Shown: piece by piece, positions 56,332 through 64,000 of the stretch
How positions within the stretch are numbered: the first letter of the stretch is position 1
Layout of the letters: each line of letters starts with the position of its first letter
Assembly: GCF_030317105.1 (NCBI RefSeq)
Contig: NZ_JASZYG010000003.1
Span: forward strand, 248,001 to 312,000
Length of the DNA: 64,000 bases
Direction: 5' to 3'
DNA from: Variovorax brevis
GTDB taxonomy: Bacteria; Pseudomonadota; Gammaproteobacteria; Burkholderiales; Burkholderiaceae_C
Translations under genes and position numbers: made by a program
Notes under the pieces: model-generated
Told to the model about the DNA's origin: nothing
What the model saw: the letters and a program-made list of their open reading frames with translations, nothing else
Database searches by the model: none

Positions 56332-57044
56332 TGAGTGCTTCCCAAGAACTTGCCCCCGGACTGGTCCTCCAGCGCATTACCCCGCCGCTGCAGTTGTCCG
56401 ATTTCAAACTGATCGCCTTCGACATGGATTCGACGCTCATCAGCATCGAATGCATCGACGAGATTGCCGACGCCGTTGGCAAGAAGGCCGAGGTGGCCGC
56501 GATCACCGAGGCCACGATGCGTGGCGAAATCAAGGACTTCAAGGAAAGCCTGCGCCGCCGCGTGGCCTTGCTCAAGGGCGTGCCGGTGTCATCGCTGCAG
56601 GAGGTGTATGACCAGCGCCTGCGCCTCAACCCCGGCGCTGAAGAACTCGTGGCAGCTTGCAAGGCGGCGGGCCTCAAGGTGCTGCTGGTGTCGGGCGGCT
56701 TCACCTTCTTCGCCAACCGCGTGAAGGATCGCCTGGGCATCGACTTCGCGCGCTCGAATCTGCTGGACGAAGCGGATGGCTTTCTCACGGGCGATGTCGT
56801 CACGCAGTCGTGGGGCGACATCTGCGACGGCGCGGAGAAACGCCGCACGCTGCTCGAAGTGGCCTCGCTGCTGGGAATTTCGCCGGGCGAGACCATCGCC
56901 GTGGGCGATGGCGCCAACGACCTGCCCATGATGGGCGAAGCGGGCCTCTCGGTGGCCTATCACGCCAAGCCGAAGGTTCGGGAACAGGCCATGGTCGCCA
57001 TCAACGAAGGCGGTCTGGACCGCTTGCTGGAAGTCCTGAGATGA
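56331..57044 (+). CDS. serB: Phosphoserine phosphatase
   Basis: Last step of serine synthesis; 237-residue HAD-family phosphatase. The nucleophile motif is AFDMDSTL (Asp31, Asp33), with LLVSGGFTFFANRVKDRLGID carrying the motif II Ser and GDGANDLPMMGEAGLSVAY carrying the metal-binding Asp. Its ATG overlaps the vapC stop by one base, so at least part of its expression probably depends on the toxin-antitoxin transcript or on readthrough from mfd. No own promoter is visible. Confidence 0.95.
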   Translation: MSASQELAPGLVLQRITPPLQLSDFKLIAFDMDSTLISIECIDEIADAVGKKAEVAAITEATMRGEIKDFKESLRRRVALLKGVPVSSLQEVYDQRLRLNPGAEELVAACKAAGLKVLLVSGGFTFFANRVKDRLGIDFARSNLLDEADGFLTGDVVTQSWGDICDGAEKRRTLLEVASLLGISPGETIAVGDGANDLPMMGEAGLSVAYHAKPKVREQAMVAINEGGLDRLLEVLR

Positions 57045-57097
57045 CGGTCGTCGCCCGGTCGGCCAGCGACGTGTAGCGGCCGGCCGCGCGCTCTTCT

Positions 57098-57424
57098 TCA
57101 GTCAGACGCCTCGGAGGCCGGCTCGGCTTCACCGCCCGCAGGCTTCGCCTTGCGATGGCCGTGCTTGGCCAGGATCTCCACATAGAACTGCGGTCCCGCC
57201 GCCTTGGCCACCTCATCCATCAGGCCGGTCAGCGCCGACAGGTGAACCACCTTCGCTGCCTCTTCACTCGTGCCGAACTTGCAATCGAAGTCCCAGAAGT
57301 CCACATCCTTGGGCAGGTCTCGGCGGCGTTCGCGCTTGATGTACTTGCGAACTTCGTGCTTGACCGCTTCAAGAACGCGGTCGGGGTGCTTGCCTTCGGG
57401 GCGCAGCTGAAAGGTTTTTCTCAT
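57098..57424 (-). CDS. Conserved small basic protein, DUF6172-like
   Basis: A 108-residue soluble protein beginning MRKTFQLRPEGKHPDRVLEAVKHEVRKY. The pattern KHEVRKYIKRERRRDLPKDVDFWDFDCKFG is very conserved-looking and, from memory, matches the DUF6172 family. The tail is Ala/Glu-rich and disordered. No catalytic motif is evident. It is convergent with serB and divergent from the next small gene. Confidence 0.75.
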   Translation of the reverse strand: MRKTFQLRPEGKHPDRVLEAVKHEVRKYIKRERRRDLPKDVDFWDFDCKFGTSEEAAKVVHLSALTGLMDEVAKAAGPQFYVEILAKHGHRKAKPAGGEAEPASEASD

Positions 57425-57480
57425 GGTCGATCATAGTGTGTGTACATTTCACGTCCCATCAGACATCAGGGTGAAGAAAC

Positions 57481-57708
57481 ATGGCGCGAGCGAGTGACTG
57501 GTCCAGCAAGGTGATGGCTCTGATCAATGGCGGAAACACGGCCGCCGCGATCGCGCAGATCAAGGTCGCGCCCTCGGTGAAAGACCTGAAGGCGCTGGAG
57601 ACGATCATGAAGCTGTCGCGGATGGCGGGCAAATACAAGAATGTGGATGCCGCGATCAGCGACAACCTGGCGCTGCTGTCGGCGCCAAGACTTCACCGCT
57701 CACCCTGA
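57481..57708 (+). CDS. Small conserved protein, unknown function
   Basis: A 75-residue helical protein (MARASDWSSKVMALINGGNTAAA) ending LLSAPRLHRSP. It has two or three amphipathic helices and no cysteine or catalytic motif. GTGAAG upstream of ATG 57481 is a weak ribosome site. The sequence has the composition of a real helical protein. The gene ends seven bases before the convergent aminotransferase end. Confidence 0.6.
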   Translation: MARASDWSSKVMALINGGNTAAAIAQIKVAPSVKDLKALETIMKLSRMAGKYKNVDAAISDNLALLSAPRLHRSP

Positions 57709-57715
57709 GCTCGCC

Positions 57716-58903
57716 TCACAGTGCCTGGGCCAGGCGGGCGATACCTTCTTCGATCTTCTCGACGTTGGCTGTGGCGAAGCTCAGGCGCAGCGTGGCCACA
57801 TCGGGTTTCTCTGCGAAGAACGGCGCCCCGGGCACGAAGGCCACCAACTTCTCGATGGCGCGCTTGGCGAGCACGTTCGCATCGGCGCACTTGCCGTTGG
57901 CGCCGGTGAGGCGCGCCCAGAAGAACAGGCCACCGCCCGGTTGCGAGAACTCGATCGCATCACCCAGCTCGCGGGTCAACGCCGCACCCATCGCCTTGGC
58001 TCGTTGGCCGTAGACCTCACGCACGTGCGCCAGCGTCGCGGGCATGCGACCGCTTTTCAGGTACTGCGCGGCGGTGGCCTGCGCGAAAGTGCTGGTGTGC
58101 GCATCGCTGAACTGCTTGCACATCGTGGCCTTGGCCAGCAGCGCGGCCGGCGCGATCATCCAGCCAATGCGCAGGCCCGGGCTCAGCACCTTGCTCAGGC
58201 TCCCGCAATGCGCCACCAGATCGCGGCTGCCCGCCACCTCGCTGGTCAGCGCCATGATCGACGGCGGCGGCGCCTCGCCGAAGTACAGGTCGCCGTACGG
58301 GTCGTCTTCCACAACGAGCGTCTGGTACTTCACCGCCATCTCCAGCACCTTCTTGCGGCGCTCGAGGCTCAGCATCGCGCCGCTGGGGTTGCCGAAGGTC
58401 GGAATCAGGTAGACGAACTTCGGCTTGTGCTCGGCGATGAGCTTTTCGAGTTCATCGGTCTTCACGCCGTTGGCGTCGATGGGTGCGCTGATGAGTTGCG
58501 CGCCGTACAGCCGAAAGCACTGGATGGTCGCCAAAAAAGTCGGGCCTTCGACGATGACCTTGTCGCCGGGCGAGATCAACGTCTTGCCCAACAGGTCGAG
58601 CGCCTGCTGGCTGCCGGTGGTCACGATCAGGCCGCTGGGGTCGACCGTCACGCCCTTGGTCTTCATGAAGGCGCTCAGTTGCGTGCGCAGCGGCTCGTAG
58701 CCTTCGGTGGCGCCGTATTGCAGCGCGCCGCCGGCCTCTTCATTCAGGGCACGGCTGCTGGCTTCCTTGAGCCCTTCGACGTCGAACATGGCGCTGTCAG
58801 GAAAGCCGCCTGCAAAGCTGATGATGCCGGGCGTGCCGAGCAGCTTGAAGAGTTCGCGGATGGCGGAGGTTTCGACGTTGTCGAGGCGGGAGGCGAATTT
58901 CAT
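57716..58903 (-). CDS. PLP-dependent aminotransferase (fold type I, 2-aminoadipate/MocR-like)
   Basis: A 395-residue class I/II aminotransferase. It opens with FASRLDNVETSAIRELFKL and GIISFAGGFPDSAMF, has TTGSQQALDLLGK for cofactor phosphate binding, NPSG, EDDPYGDLYF (Asp contacting pyridine N) and the PLP Lys in GSLSKVLSPGLRIGW. This resembles the 2-aminoadipate / valine-pyruvate group without a DNA-binding domain. Exact substrates are unknown. ATG 58903 (MKFASRL) was chosen; in-frame ATGs at 58933 and 58963 would add 10 or 20 residues. Confidence 0.87.
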   Translation of the reverse strand: MKFASRLDNVETSAIRELFKLLGTPGIISFAGGFPDSAMFDVEGLKEASSRALNEEAGGALQYGATEGYEPLRTQLSAFMKTKGVTVDPSGLIVTTGSQQALDLLGKTLISPGDKVIVEGPTFLATIQCFRLYGAQLISAPIDANGVKTDELEKLIAEHKPKFVYLIPTFGNPSGAMLSLERRKKVLEMAVKYQTLVVEDDPYGDLYFGEAPPPSIMALTSEVAGSRDLVAHCGSLSKVLSPGLRIGWMIAPAALLAKATMCKQFSDAHTSTFAQATAAQYLKSGRMPATLAHVREVYGQRAKAMGAALTRELGDAIEFSQPGGGLFFWARLTGANGKCADANVLAKRAIEKLVAFVPGAPFFAEKPDVATLRLSFATANVEKIEEGIARLAQAL

Positions 58904-59000
58904 GGGATTGGTCTCGGTTTCGTTGGCCTGCATTGTGGCGAATATGCGCTCGGCTCCGGGCATGTCGGGCCATCCGGGTTTATCGCCTTTGAGCGATTTG

Positions 59001-59029
59001 TTGCATTAATCGTTTTAAAGCGATATATT
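59001..59029 (+). promoter_or_regulatory. Sigma-70-like promoter of hipBA
   Basis: -35 TTGCAT (59001-59006), 17-base spacer, -10 TATATT (59024-59029). It lies 28 bases before the hipB ATG, in a clearly AT-richer stretch. Confidence 0.6.
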
Positions 59030-59032
59030 GCA

Positions 59033-59054
59033 TTTACCACCTTGAGGCGGTAAA
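59033..59054 (+). promoter_or_regulatory. Palindromic operator before hipB
   Basis: TTTACCaCCT-TG-AGGcGGTAAA, a 22-base inverted repeat with a single mismatched pair, between the -10 and the hipB ATG (59057). It contains the ribosome site AGGCGG. HipB-type antitoxins bind such palindromes to repress their operon. Confidence 0.6.
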
Positions 59055-59056
59055 CC

Positions 59057-59320
59057 ATGAACATTCTTCTCCATTCGCCAGCGCAGCTTTCGGCGCACCT
59101 CAAATCCCTGCGGCAATCGCAAAAGCTCACGCAGGCACAACTCGGTGCGCGCATCGGCGTCAAGCAGACGCGCATTGCCGACATCGAGAAGAACCCCGGC
59201 GCCGTCAGCGTCGCCCAATTGATGCAGCTGCTGCACGCGCTCGACACGCGCGTGTTGCTGATGCCGCCTGCCTCGCCGGCCACCGTCGTGCATGCACAAG
59301 AATCCCCCGCCGACTGGTAA
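59057..59320 (+). CDS. hipB: Antitoxin HipB-like, XRE-family helix-turn-helix protein
   Basis: An 87-residue protein with a Cro/C1-type helix-turn-helix (LRQSQKLTQAQLGARIGVKQTRIADIEKNP). The C-terminal VAQLMQLLHALDTRVLLMP is typical of HipB, which forms a beta strand in the dimer. It probably neutralises HipA and represses the operon by binding the palindrome just upstream. The toxin gene starts two bases after its stop. Confidence 0.9.
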   Translation: MNILLHSPAQLSAHLKSLRQSQKLTQAQLGARIGVKQTRIADIEKNPGAVSVAQLMQLLHALDTRVLLMPPASPATVVHAQESPADW

Positions 59321-59322
59321 GC

Positions 59323-60663
59323 ATGGCCCATCCCGAACTCGATGTGTGGATGAACGGCGAGTACGTCGGCGCGTGGTTCTGGACACGCACCGGGGCTGCG
59401 ACGCTTCGCTACGACGACGGCTGGCTGCGCTCGCCCAACATGCGCGCGCTTTCGCTCTCGCTGCCCATTCCGGCCGGCGCGAAGGAATTGCGCGGTGCGG
59501 CCGTTGAAAACTATTTCGACAACCTGCTGCCCGACAGCGACCGCATCCGCGAGCGCCTGCGCCGCCGCTTTCGGGCGCCCACCACGCAAGCGGCCGACCT
59601 GCTTGCCGCCATCGGACGCGATTGCGTCGGCGCCGTGCAACTGTTGCCAGCCGGGCAGGCACCCGCAGCCTTCGACCGCGTCGACAGCGAGCCGCTGACC
59701 ACCGCGCAGGTTGAACAAACGCTGCGCAACGTCACGGCCGATCCCGTCTTGGGCCAAGGCGACGACCAGGACGACTTCCGCATCTCGATTGCCGGCGCGC
59801 AGGAGAAAACTGCGCTCCTGCGCATCGGCGACCAATGGCATCGACCGCATGGCGCAACGCCGACCACGCACATCCTCAAGCTGCCGCTGGGGTTGGTCGG
59901 CAACATGCGCGCGAACATGACGGATTCGGTGGAGAACGAATGGCTGTGCGCCCGCCTCATGGCAGCCTTGGGCTTCGACGTGGCACACACTGAAATGGGT
60001 CGCTTTGGCGATCAAAGGGCGCTGATCGTGGAGCGCTTCGACCGCCGCTGGATGGACAACGGACGCTGGATCGCGCGCCTGCCGCAGGAAGACTTTTGCC
60101 AGGCCACCGGCACGGCTGCACAGCTCAAATACGAGAGCGACGGCGGCCCGGGCATGCGCGATTGCCTCTCGCTGCTTGCCGCGAGCGATGAGGCGCGTGC
60201 CGACCGGCTGCGCTTCGTGCTGACGCAACTCGCCTTCTGGCTGCTCGCGGCCACGGATGGACACGCAAAGAACTACTCGATCTTCCTGCGCCGCGGCGGT
60301 GGCTACGCGATGACGCCTCTCTACGACATGCTGTCGGCCTGGCCCATCATCGGCAAGGGTCCGAGCCAGGTGCCATGGCAAAAGGCCAAGCTCGCGATGG
60401 CCCTGCGATCGAAGAACGCGCACTTCACCCTGGCCGGCATCCAGACACGCCATTGGCAGGTGCTGGCCGCCCAATCGGGCGTTGACGGCGCATTCCAACA
60501 AATGACCGCGCTAGTGCGGCATGCCCCCGCCGCCCTGGCGCAGATTGAAAGCTCCCTGCCATCCAACTTTCCCGAGCGGGTGTGGCGAACCGTGGACACC
60601 GGCGTTCGCGCGCAGTGCCAGCGTTTCGAATCCGGCTTGAAAGACGCTTCGGAAACCCCATGA
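59323..60663 (+). CDS. hipA: HipA-type serine/threonine kinase toxin
   Basis: A 446-residue HipA. The N-terminal HipA_N subdomain (LDVWMNGEYVGAW, VENYFDNLLPDSD) and the regulatory serine loop ISIAGAQEKTALL are followed by the kinase core with catalytic DGHAKNYSIF and metal-binding YDMLSAW. E. coli HipA phosphorylates glutamyl-tRNA synthetase and causes persistence; the same substrate is likely but unproven. All kinase residues seem intact. The stop overlaps the nth start by four bases (ATGA), an unusual link to a DNA repair gene. Confidence 0.93.
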   Translation: MAHPELDVWMNGEYVGAWFWTRTGAATLRYDDGWLRSPNMRALSLSLPIPAGAKELRGAAVENYFDNLLPDSDRIRERLRRRFRAPTTQAADLLAAIGRDCVGAVQLLPAGQAPAAFDRVDSEPLTTAQVEQTLRNVTADPVLGQGDDQDDFRISIAGAQEKTALLRIGDQWHRPHGATPTTHILKLPLGLVGNMRANMTDSVENEWLCARLMAALGFDVAHTEMGRFGDQRALIVERFDRRWMDNGRWIARLPQEDFCQATGTAAQLKYESDGGPGMRDCLSLLAASDEARADRLRFVLTQLAFWLLAATDGHAKNYSIFLRRGGGYAMTPLYDMLSAWPIIGKGPSQVPWQKAKLAMALRSKNAHFTLAGIQTRHWQVLAAQSGVDGAFQQMTALVRHAPAALAQIESSLPSNFPERVWRTVDTGVRAQCQRFESGLKDASETP

Positions 60664-61307
60664 AAAAAGAATACATCGCCCCCTTCTTCGCCACCCTGCA
60701 GGCCGCCAACCCCACGCCCGAAACCGAGCTCGAATACAGCACGCCCTTCGAACTGCTGGCCGCCGTGCTGCTCTCCGCGCAAGCCACCGACGTGGGCGTG
60801 AACAAGGCAACGCGCAAGCTCTTTCCGGTGGCCAATACGCCGCAGGCGATCCTGGACCTCGGCGTGGAAGGACTGGAGGGCTACATCAAGACCATCGGCC
60901 TGTACCGCAGCAAAGCCAAGCATCTGATCGAGGCCTGCCGCATGCTGGTCGATCTGCACGGCGGCGAAGTGCCGCGCACGCGCACCGAACTCGAGGCACT
61001 GCCCGGCGTGGGCCGCAAGACGGCCAATGTCGTGCTCAACGTGGCGTTTGGCGAGCCGACGATTGCAGTCGATACGCACATCTTCCGCATCGGCAACCGC
61101 ACGGGGCTCGCGCCCGGCAAGACACCGCTCGAAGTGGAGTTGAAGCTGGAAAAGCGCGTGCCCAAGGAATATCTCCTGCACGCCCACCACTGGCTCATCC
61201 TGCACGGCCGCTATGTGTGCATTGCGCGCAAGCCGCTGTGCTGGCAATGCGCAGTGGCGCCTTACTGCGACTTCAAGCCGAAGACCCTGCCGCCGCAGTC
61301 GCGCTGA
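60660..61307 (+). CDS. nth: Endonuclease III (DNA glycosylase/AP lyase)
   Basis: Base-excision repair enzyme for oxidised pyrimidines; 215 residues. The helix-hairpin-helix LPGVGRKTAN holds catalytic Lys120 and AVDTHIFR holds Asp138, at the same numbers as in E. coli. The 4Fe-4S cysteines are C187, C194, C197 and C203 (C-x6-C-x2-C-x5-C), also identical. The ATG overlaps the hipA stop, so it is probably co-transcribed with the toxin genes. A large palindrome fills the space to the convergent cobC. Confidence 0.96.
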   Translation: MKKEYIAPFFATLQAANPTPETELEYSTPFELLAAVLLSAQATDVGVNKATRKLFPVANTPQAILDLGVEGLEGYIKTIGLYRSKAKHLIEACRMLVDLHGGEVPRTRTELEALPGVGRKTANVVLNVAFGEPTIAVDTHIFRIGNRTGLAPGKTPLEVELKLEKRVPKEYLLHAHHWLILHGRYVCIARKPLCWQCAVAPYCDFKPKTLPPQSR

Positions 61308-61315
61308 GACGACTC

Positions 61316-61420
61316 ATACGGCTTTGCAATCAAGCGCAGAACAAGGCGGAGCGCCGCAGACAGTGCTATAGCACGGCCAGGCGATCCAACGCAGTTATGC
61401 GTTTGATTGCAAAGTCGTAT
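61316..61420. repeat. 105-bp imperfect palindrome between nth and cobC
   Basis: Arms 61316-61342 and 61394-61420 pair over 27 positions with three mismatches, two of them G-T wobbles (outer ends ATACG and CGTAT, core CTTTGCAATCAA). In the middle lies a perfect GTGCTATAGCAC (61363-61374). The right end abuts the cobC stop codon. It looks like a dispersed miniature palindromic element and could act as a bidirectional transcript end. Confidence 0.75.
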
Positions 61421-61971
61421 CAAACCGCCTCGATCTCGACAAGCTCACCAAAGCCCAACTGCCGGCGCGGCCACTGGTCGGCACGCTCCAGCGCGCGCAT
61501 GCCCCCGTGCAGCAGCCATACCGCCCGGATCACGCCGGCATGCGTAACCCACAGCGCGTCTCGCCGCGCAGCGCGCCAGGCATCGTAGGCATCTCCCACG
61601 CGCGACATGAAGGAGTTGGTGCTTTCGCCCGATCCGCCCGCCCGGCCGGTGGCGAATTCGCGAATCCACGCGTCGAATTCGTCGCGGCCGATCTCATCCC
61701 ACAGCCGACCTTCCCAAGCGCCGAAATCCATCTCGGCGATGCGCGTGTCGAACTGCGTCTGCAGGTCGGGTCGCAATGCCTCCAGCGCAACGGCCAGTTG
61801 CGAACAGCGACTCAGGGGCGACGCGAAGACTTCGACGTTGGCGGGCAAGTCCGGCGCCACGCGCTTCGCAATCGCGCGCGTGAGGGCGGCCGACACCGAC
61901 ACGTCGGACGCGCCATAGCAAAGCCCACTGGCGCAATCGACTTTCCCATGGCGCAGCATCCAGAGCTTCAC
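61420..61971 (-). CDS. cobC: Alpha-ribazole phosphatase, histidine phosphatase family
   Basis: A 183-residue phosphoglycerate-mutase-like phosphatase with the phospho-His motif MLRHGK (Arg7-His8-Gly9), a second Arg in FASPLSRCSQLA, MDFGAWEGRLWDEI and WVTHAGVIRAV with the second catalytic His. In the cobalamin cluster this is most likely CobC, dephosphorylating alpha-ribazole phosphate or adenosylcobalamin phosphate. It overlaps cobS by four bases. Its TGA stop shares a base with the adjacent palindrome. Confidence 0.88.
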   Translation of the reverse strand: MKLWMLRHGKVDCASGLCYGASDVSVSAALTRAIAKRVAPDLPANVEVFASPLSRCSQLAVALEALRPDLQTQFDTRIAEMDFGAWEGRLWDEIGRDEFDAWIREFATGRAGGSGESTNSFMSRVGDAYDAWRAARRDALWVTHAGVIRAVWLLHGGMRALERADQWPRRQLGFGELVEIEAV

Positions 61972-62759
61972 AGTTGCACCGCCAGCGCGAGATACATCGC
62001 CAACTCGGCCACCTGCTGCGTCGCGCCGAGGCAGTCACCGGTGAAGCCCTCCAGCCGCTGCCTGAAGTAATGCGTCATCCAGCCGGTGACGCCGATCACC
62101 AGCAGCGCGGCGGCCGCGGCATTGGCCAAGGGCTGCGTCATGAGCACGAGCACGACCGCCGGCAGCGACCAGGCCGCCGCCACGGCCAGTGACGCGCCAC
62201 TCACGGCGTCGGCCAGGGGCTTGGCCTTGCCCCCTTCACCACCCACGTAGGGCAGCGAGCGCATCACGAACAGCGGCGCGAAGCGCGACAGCACATGGGC
62301 CGCCAGCACGGCTGCGGCGCCCGCGATCTCATCCTGCGCCGCCAGCGTGCCAAGCAGGCTGACTTTCAGGCCGATGGCCAGCACCAGCGCGATGGCACCG
62401 AAGGCGCCGATGCGCGAGTCCTTCATGATCTCCAGCGCGCGGTTGCGATCGCGCGATCCACCCAAGCCGTCGGCCACATCCGCCAGTCCGTCTTCGTGAA
62501 AAGCACCGGTCAACCACACGGTCGCGACCACGCACAGCATGGCCGCCGCGATCGCGCCTGAATCGCCCGGCAACAGGAAGAGTCCCAGCCCGAAGACCGC
62601 GGCGCCGATGGCGCCAATCACCCAACCAACACCGGGAAAGTGCCCCGCGCTTTCGCGCAGCATCGCCGGGCTGAAGCCAACCCATCGGGCGAGACCGCCC
62701 GTGATCGGAATGCGCGTGAAGAACTGGAGCGCCAGAAGGAAGTGGCGCACGCTGTTCAT
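61968..62759 (-). CDS. cobS: Adenosylcobinamide-GDP ribazoletransferase (cobalamin synthase)
   Basis: Integral membrane enzyme that joins adenosylcobinamide-GDP and alpha-ribazole. It has 263 residues with about six hydrophobic segments. The signature FHEDGLADVADGLGG and RALEIMKDSRIGAFG are intact. ATG 62759 (MNSVRHFLLALQFFTRIP) is the usual start; the frame runs on upstream inside cobT. It overlaps cobT and cobC by four bases each. Confidence 0.95.
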   Translation of the reverse strand: MNSVRHFLLALQFFTRIPITGGLARWVGFSPAMLRESAGHFPGVGWVIGAIGAAVFGLGLFLLPGDSGAIAAAMLCVVATVWLTGAFHEDGLADVADGLGGSRDRNRALEIMKDSRIGAFGAIALVLAIGLKVSLLGTLAAQDEIAGAAAVLAAHVLSRFAPLFVMRSLPYVGGEGGKAKPLADAVSGASLAVAAAWSLPAVVLVLMTQPLANAAAAALLVIGVTGWMTHYFRQRLEGFTGDCLGATQQVAELAMYLALAVQL

Positions 62760-63823
62760 GAAGCGGCCCCCGCCGCGGTGTCGTCCTCGCGGCGCGAAAC
62801 GCCCGCCGATTCGAAGCTCGCCATCTCGCGCAGGATGCGGCAGGCCGATTCGAGCAGCGGCCATGCCAGCGCCGCGCCCGAGCCTTCGCCCAGTCGCAGG
62901 TCCAGGCGAAGCACAGGTTCGAGCCCGAGGTGCTTGAGCAGCAACGCATGCCCCGGTTCCGCGGACTCATGCGCGGCAACGCAGCGCTGCACCACGTGGG
63001 GCTGCAGCGCACAGGCGACCAGCACCGCCGCGCCGGTGATGAAGCCATCGACGACGATCACGCGCCGTTGATGCGCCGCTTCGAGCACCGCGCCAACGAG
63101 GGTCGCGATCTCGAATCCGCCGAAGGCCGCGAGTGCCTGCAATGGCGCCGTGGCGTCCGCATGGCGTGCCAGCACCTGCGCCAGCACGGCCCGCTTGCGC
63201 GCGATGCCCGCCGCGTCGAGCCCGGTGCCCGCGCCCACGCATCTGTCGAGGTCGATACCGCCCAGCCGCGCCAGCAGCAGCGACGCGGCCGAGGTGTTGC
63301 CGATGCCCATCTCACCCAGCAGCAAGGCATTGCCCGGCAGGTTGCGCACGACCTCGCGGCCGTTCTCGATGGCTTGCGCGCACTGCGCATCGGACATCGC
63401 AGAGCCGGTCGATGAATCGGCCGTTCCATGCGCGATCTTGCGAATGAGAAGGCCCGCGCGCGGCTCGAAGTCATGCCGCACGCCGCAGTCCACCACGCTG
63501 AGCGCGAGACCGTGCTGACGCGCCAGCACGCTCACCGCCGCGCCACCTTCCAGAAAGTTCTGGACCATCTGCCATGTCACATCGCTTGGATACGCCGAGA
63601 CGCCACGCGCCGCCAGGCCGTGATCGCCGGCGCACACCAGCATCTGCGGCGCGTGCAGTTCGGGCAAAGCGCTCGCGAGGATCTCGCCGATGCGCAGCGC
63701 GAGCGCTTCGAGGCGCCCGAGTGCGCCCACGGGCTTGGTCTTGTTGTCGAGGGCGCGTTGAAGCGCCACGGTGAGCGCGGGATCGCGCAGATCCGGAATG
63801 GAGGGAATGAAAGTCGTCATCAT
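62756..63823 (-). CDS. cobT: Nicotinate-nucleotide-dimethylbenzimidazole phosphoribosyltransferase
   Basis: Makes alpha-ribazole phosphate for the lower ligand of cobalamin; 355 residues. Visible are KPVGALGRLEALA, MLVCAGDHGLAARGVSAYP, LLLGEMGIGNTSAASLL and the catalytic-Glu region LDLRLGEGSGAALAWPLL near the C-terminus. It overlaps cobS downstream and the cobQ stop upstream by four bases each, so the cobalamin genes form one coupled transcript. Confidence 0.95.
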   Translation of the reverse strand: MMTTFIPSIPDLRDPALTVALQRALDNKTKPVGALGRLEALALRIGEILASALPELHAPQMLVCAGDHGLAARGVSAYPSDVTWQMVQNFLEGGAAVSVLARQHGLALSVVDCGVRHDFEPRAGLLIRKIAHGTADSSTGSAMSDAQCAQAIENGREVVRNLPGNALLLGEMGIGNTSAASLLLARLGGIDLDRCVGAGTGLDAAGIARKRAVLAQVLARHADATAPLQALAAFGGFEIATLVGAVLEAAHQRRVIVVDGFITGAAVLVACALQPHVVQRCVAAHESAEPGHALLLKHLGLEPVLRLDLRLGEGSGAALAWPLLESACRILREMASFESAGVSRREDDTAAGAAS

Positions 63824-64000
63824 GAAATCAGTCGGTTCAACACGCCAGCCTCGAAGTGGCGGTCGATGAAATCTGCGAGTCCGTCAAAGACGGAATCGAG
63901 TGAGGGGGCAGACGCGCCATACAGCGCGTGCAGCACCGCCGCATCCTCGAAAAGGCCATGCACATAGGAGCCGAGCACATTGCCCGCGCCGTTCTGCCAT
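63820..64000 (-). CDS. cobQ: C-terminal end of cobyric acid synthase (partial)
   Basis: The minus frame entering from the window edge encodes about 60 residues, including NVLGSYVHGLFEDAAVLHAL and LADFIDRHFEAGVLNRLIS, the end of the glutamine amidotransferase domain of CobQ (the His of SYVHGLF belongs to its triad). It overlaps the cobT start as ATGA. The rest lies outside the window. Cobyrinate diamide synthase (CobB) shares the fold, but the GSYVHGLFED form and the neighbours favour CobQ. Confidence 0.85.
   Translation of the reverse strand, partial: WQNGAGNVLGSYVHGLFEDAAVLHALYGASAPSLDSVFDGLADFIDRHFEAGVLNRLIS

Overview
This is a high-GC chromosomal window that looks like a member of the order Burkholderiales, most likely family Comamonadaceae (Variovorax-like). 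The inference rests on the gene set and order: phaR and a 3-hydroxybutyrate dehydrogenase for PHB metabolism, ispF-ispD next to mfd and serB, an ompR/envZ-type pair, and a cobC-cobS-cobT-cobQ run. No species call can be made from the sequence alone. I see no rRNA, CRISPR array, insertion sequence or prophage.

Layout. 1-7.1 kb: end of a probable D-amino-acid dehydrogenase, then bifunctional NAD(P)HX repair enzyme, an SDR oxidoreductase, RNase R, tRNA-Leu(CAG) with a clear terminator, RimO and PhaR. 7.2-14.1 kb: zinc-ribbon protein, a LexA-box-preceded DinG/XPD-type helicase carrying an N-terminal RecB/Cas4-like nuclease region, a small exported protein, glutamine-dependent NAD+ synthetase, a GDSL hydrolase and a small unknown protein. 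14.4-31.3 kb: a tightly packed seven-gene plus-strand operon for trehalose and alpha-glucan metabolism: glgB, glgE, treS-maltokinase fusion, a multi-helix membrane protein of the MscS-related TM-helix type, glgX, treZ, and a malQ-treY fusion. Several junctions overlap by 4 to 8 bases. 31.3-41.2 kb: a gene-poor, less GC-rich gap, a small tail-anchored protein, then two overlapping minus-strand hybrid histidine kinases. The larger, about 2,110 residues, contains eleven near-identical 92-residue HAMP units, like the fungal group III (Nik1/Os-1) osmosensor kinases. 41.9-50.8 kb: GT61 glycosyltransferase, tRNA-Val(GAC), RelA, alpha/beta hydrolase, 3-hydroxybutyrate dehydrogenase, SIMPL protein, small exported protein, OmpR-EnvZ pair. 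50.8-64 kb: ispF-ispD diverging from mfd, a vapBC toxin-antitoxin pair wedged between mfd and serB, small proteins, an aminotransferase, hipBA, nth, a 105-bp imperfect palindrome, and the cobalamin genes cobC-cobS-cobT-cobQ (last one cut by the window edge).

How the parts may work together. The sugar operon encodes both directions between trehalose and branched alpha-glucan: TreS makes maltose from trehalose, its fused kinase makes maltose-1-phosphate, GlgE polymerises it and GlgB branches it; GlgX, MalQ, TreY and TreZ trim the glucan and release trehalose. A Nik1-like poly-HAMP kinase, a second hybrid kinase and a membrane-channel-like protein in or beside this operon suggest an osmotic or desiccation response locus. 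That regulatory link is inferred from position and family knowledge, not shown by the sequence.
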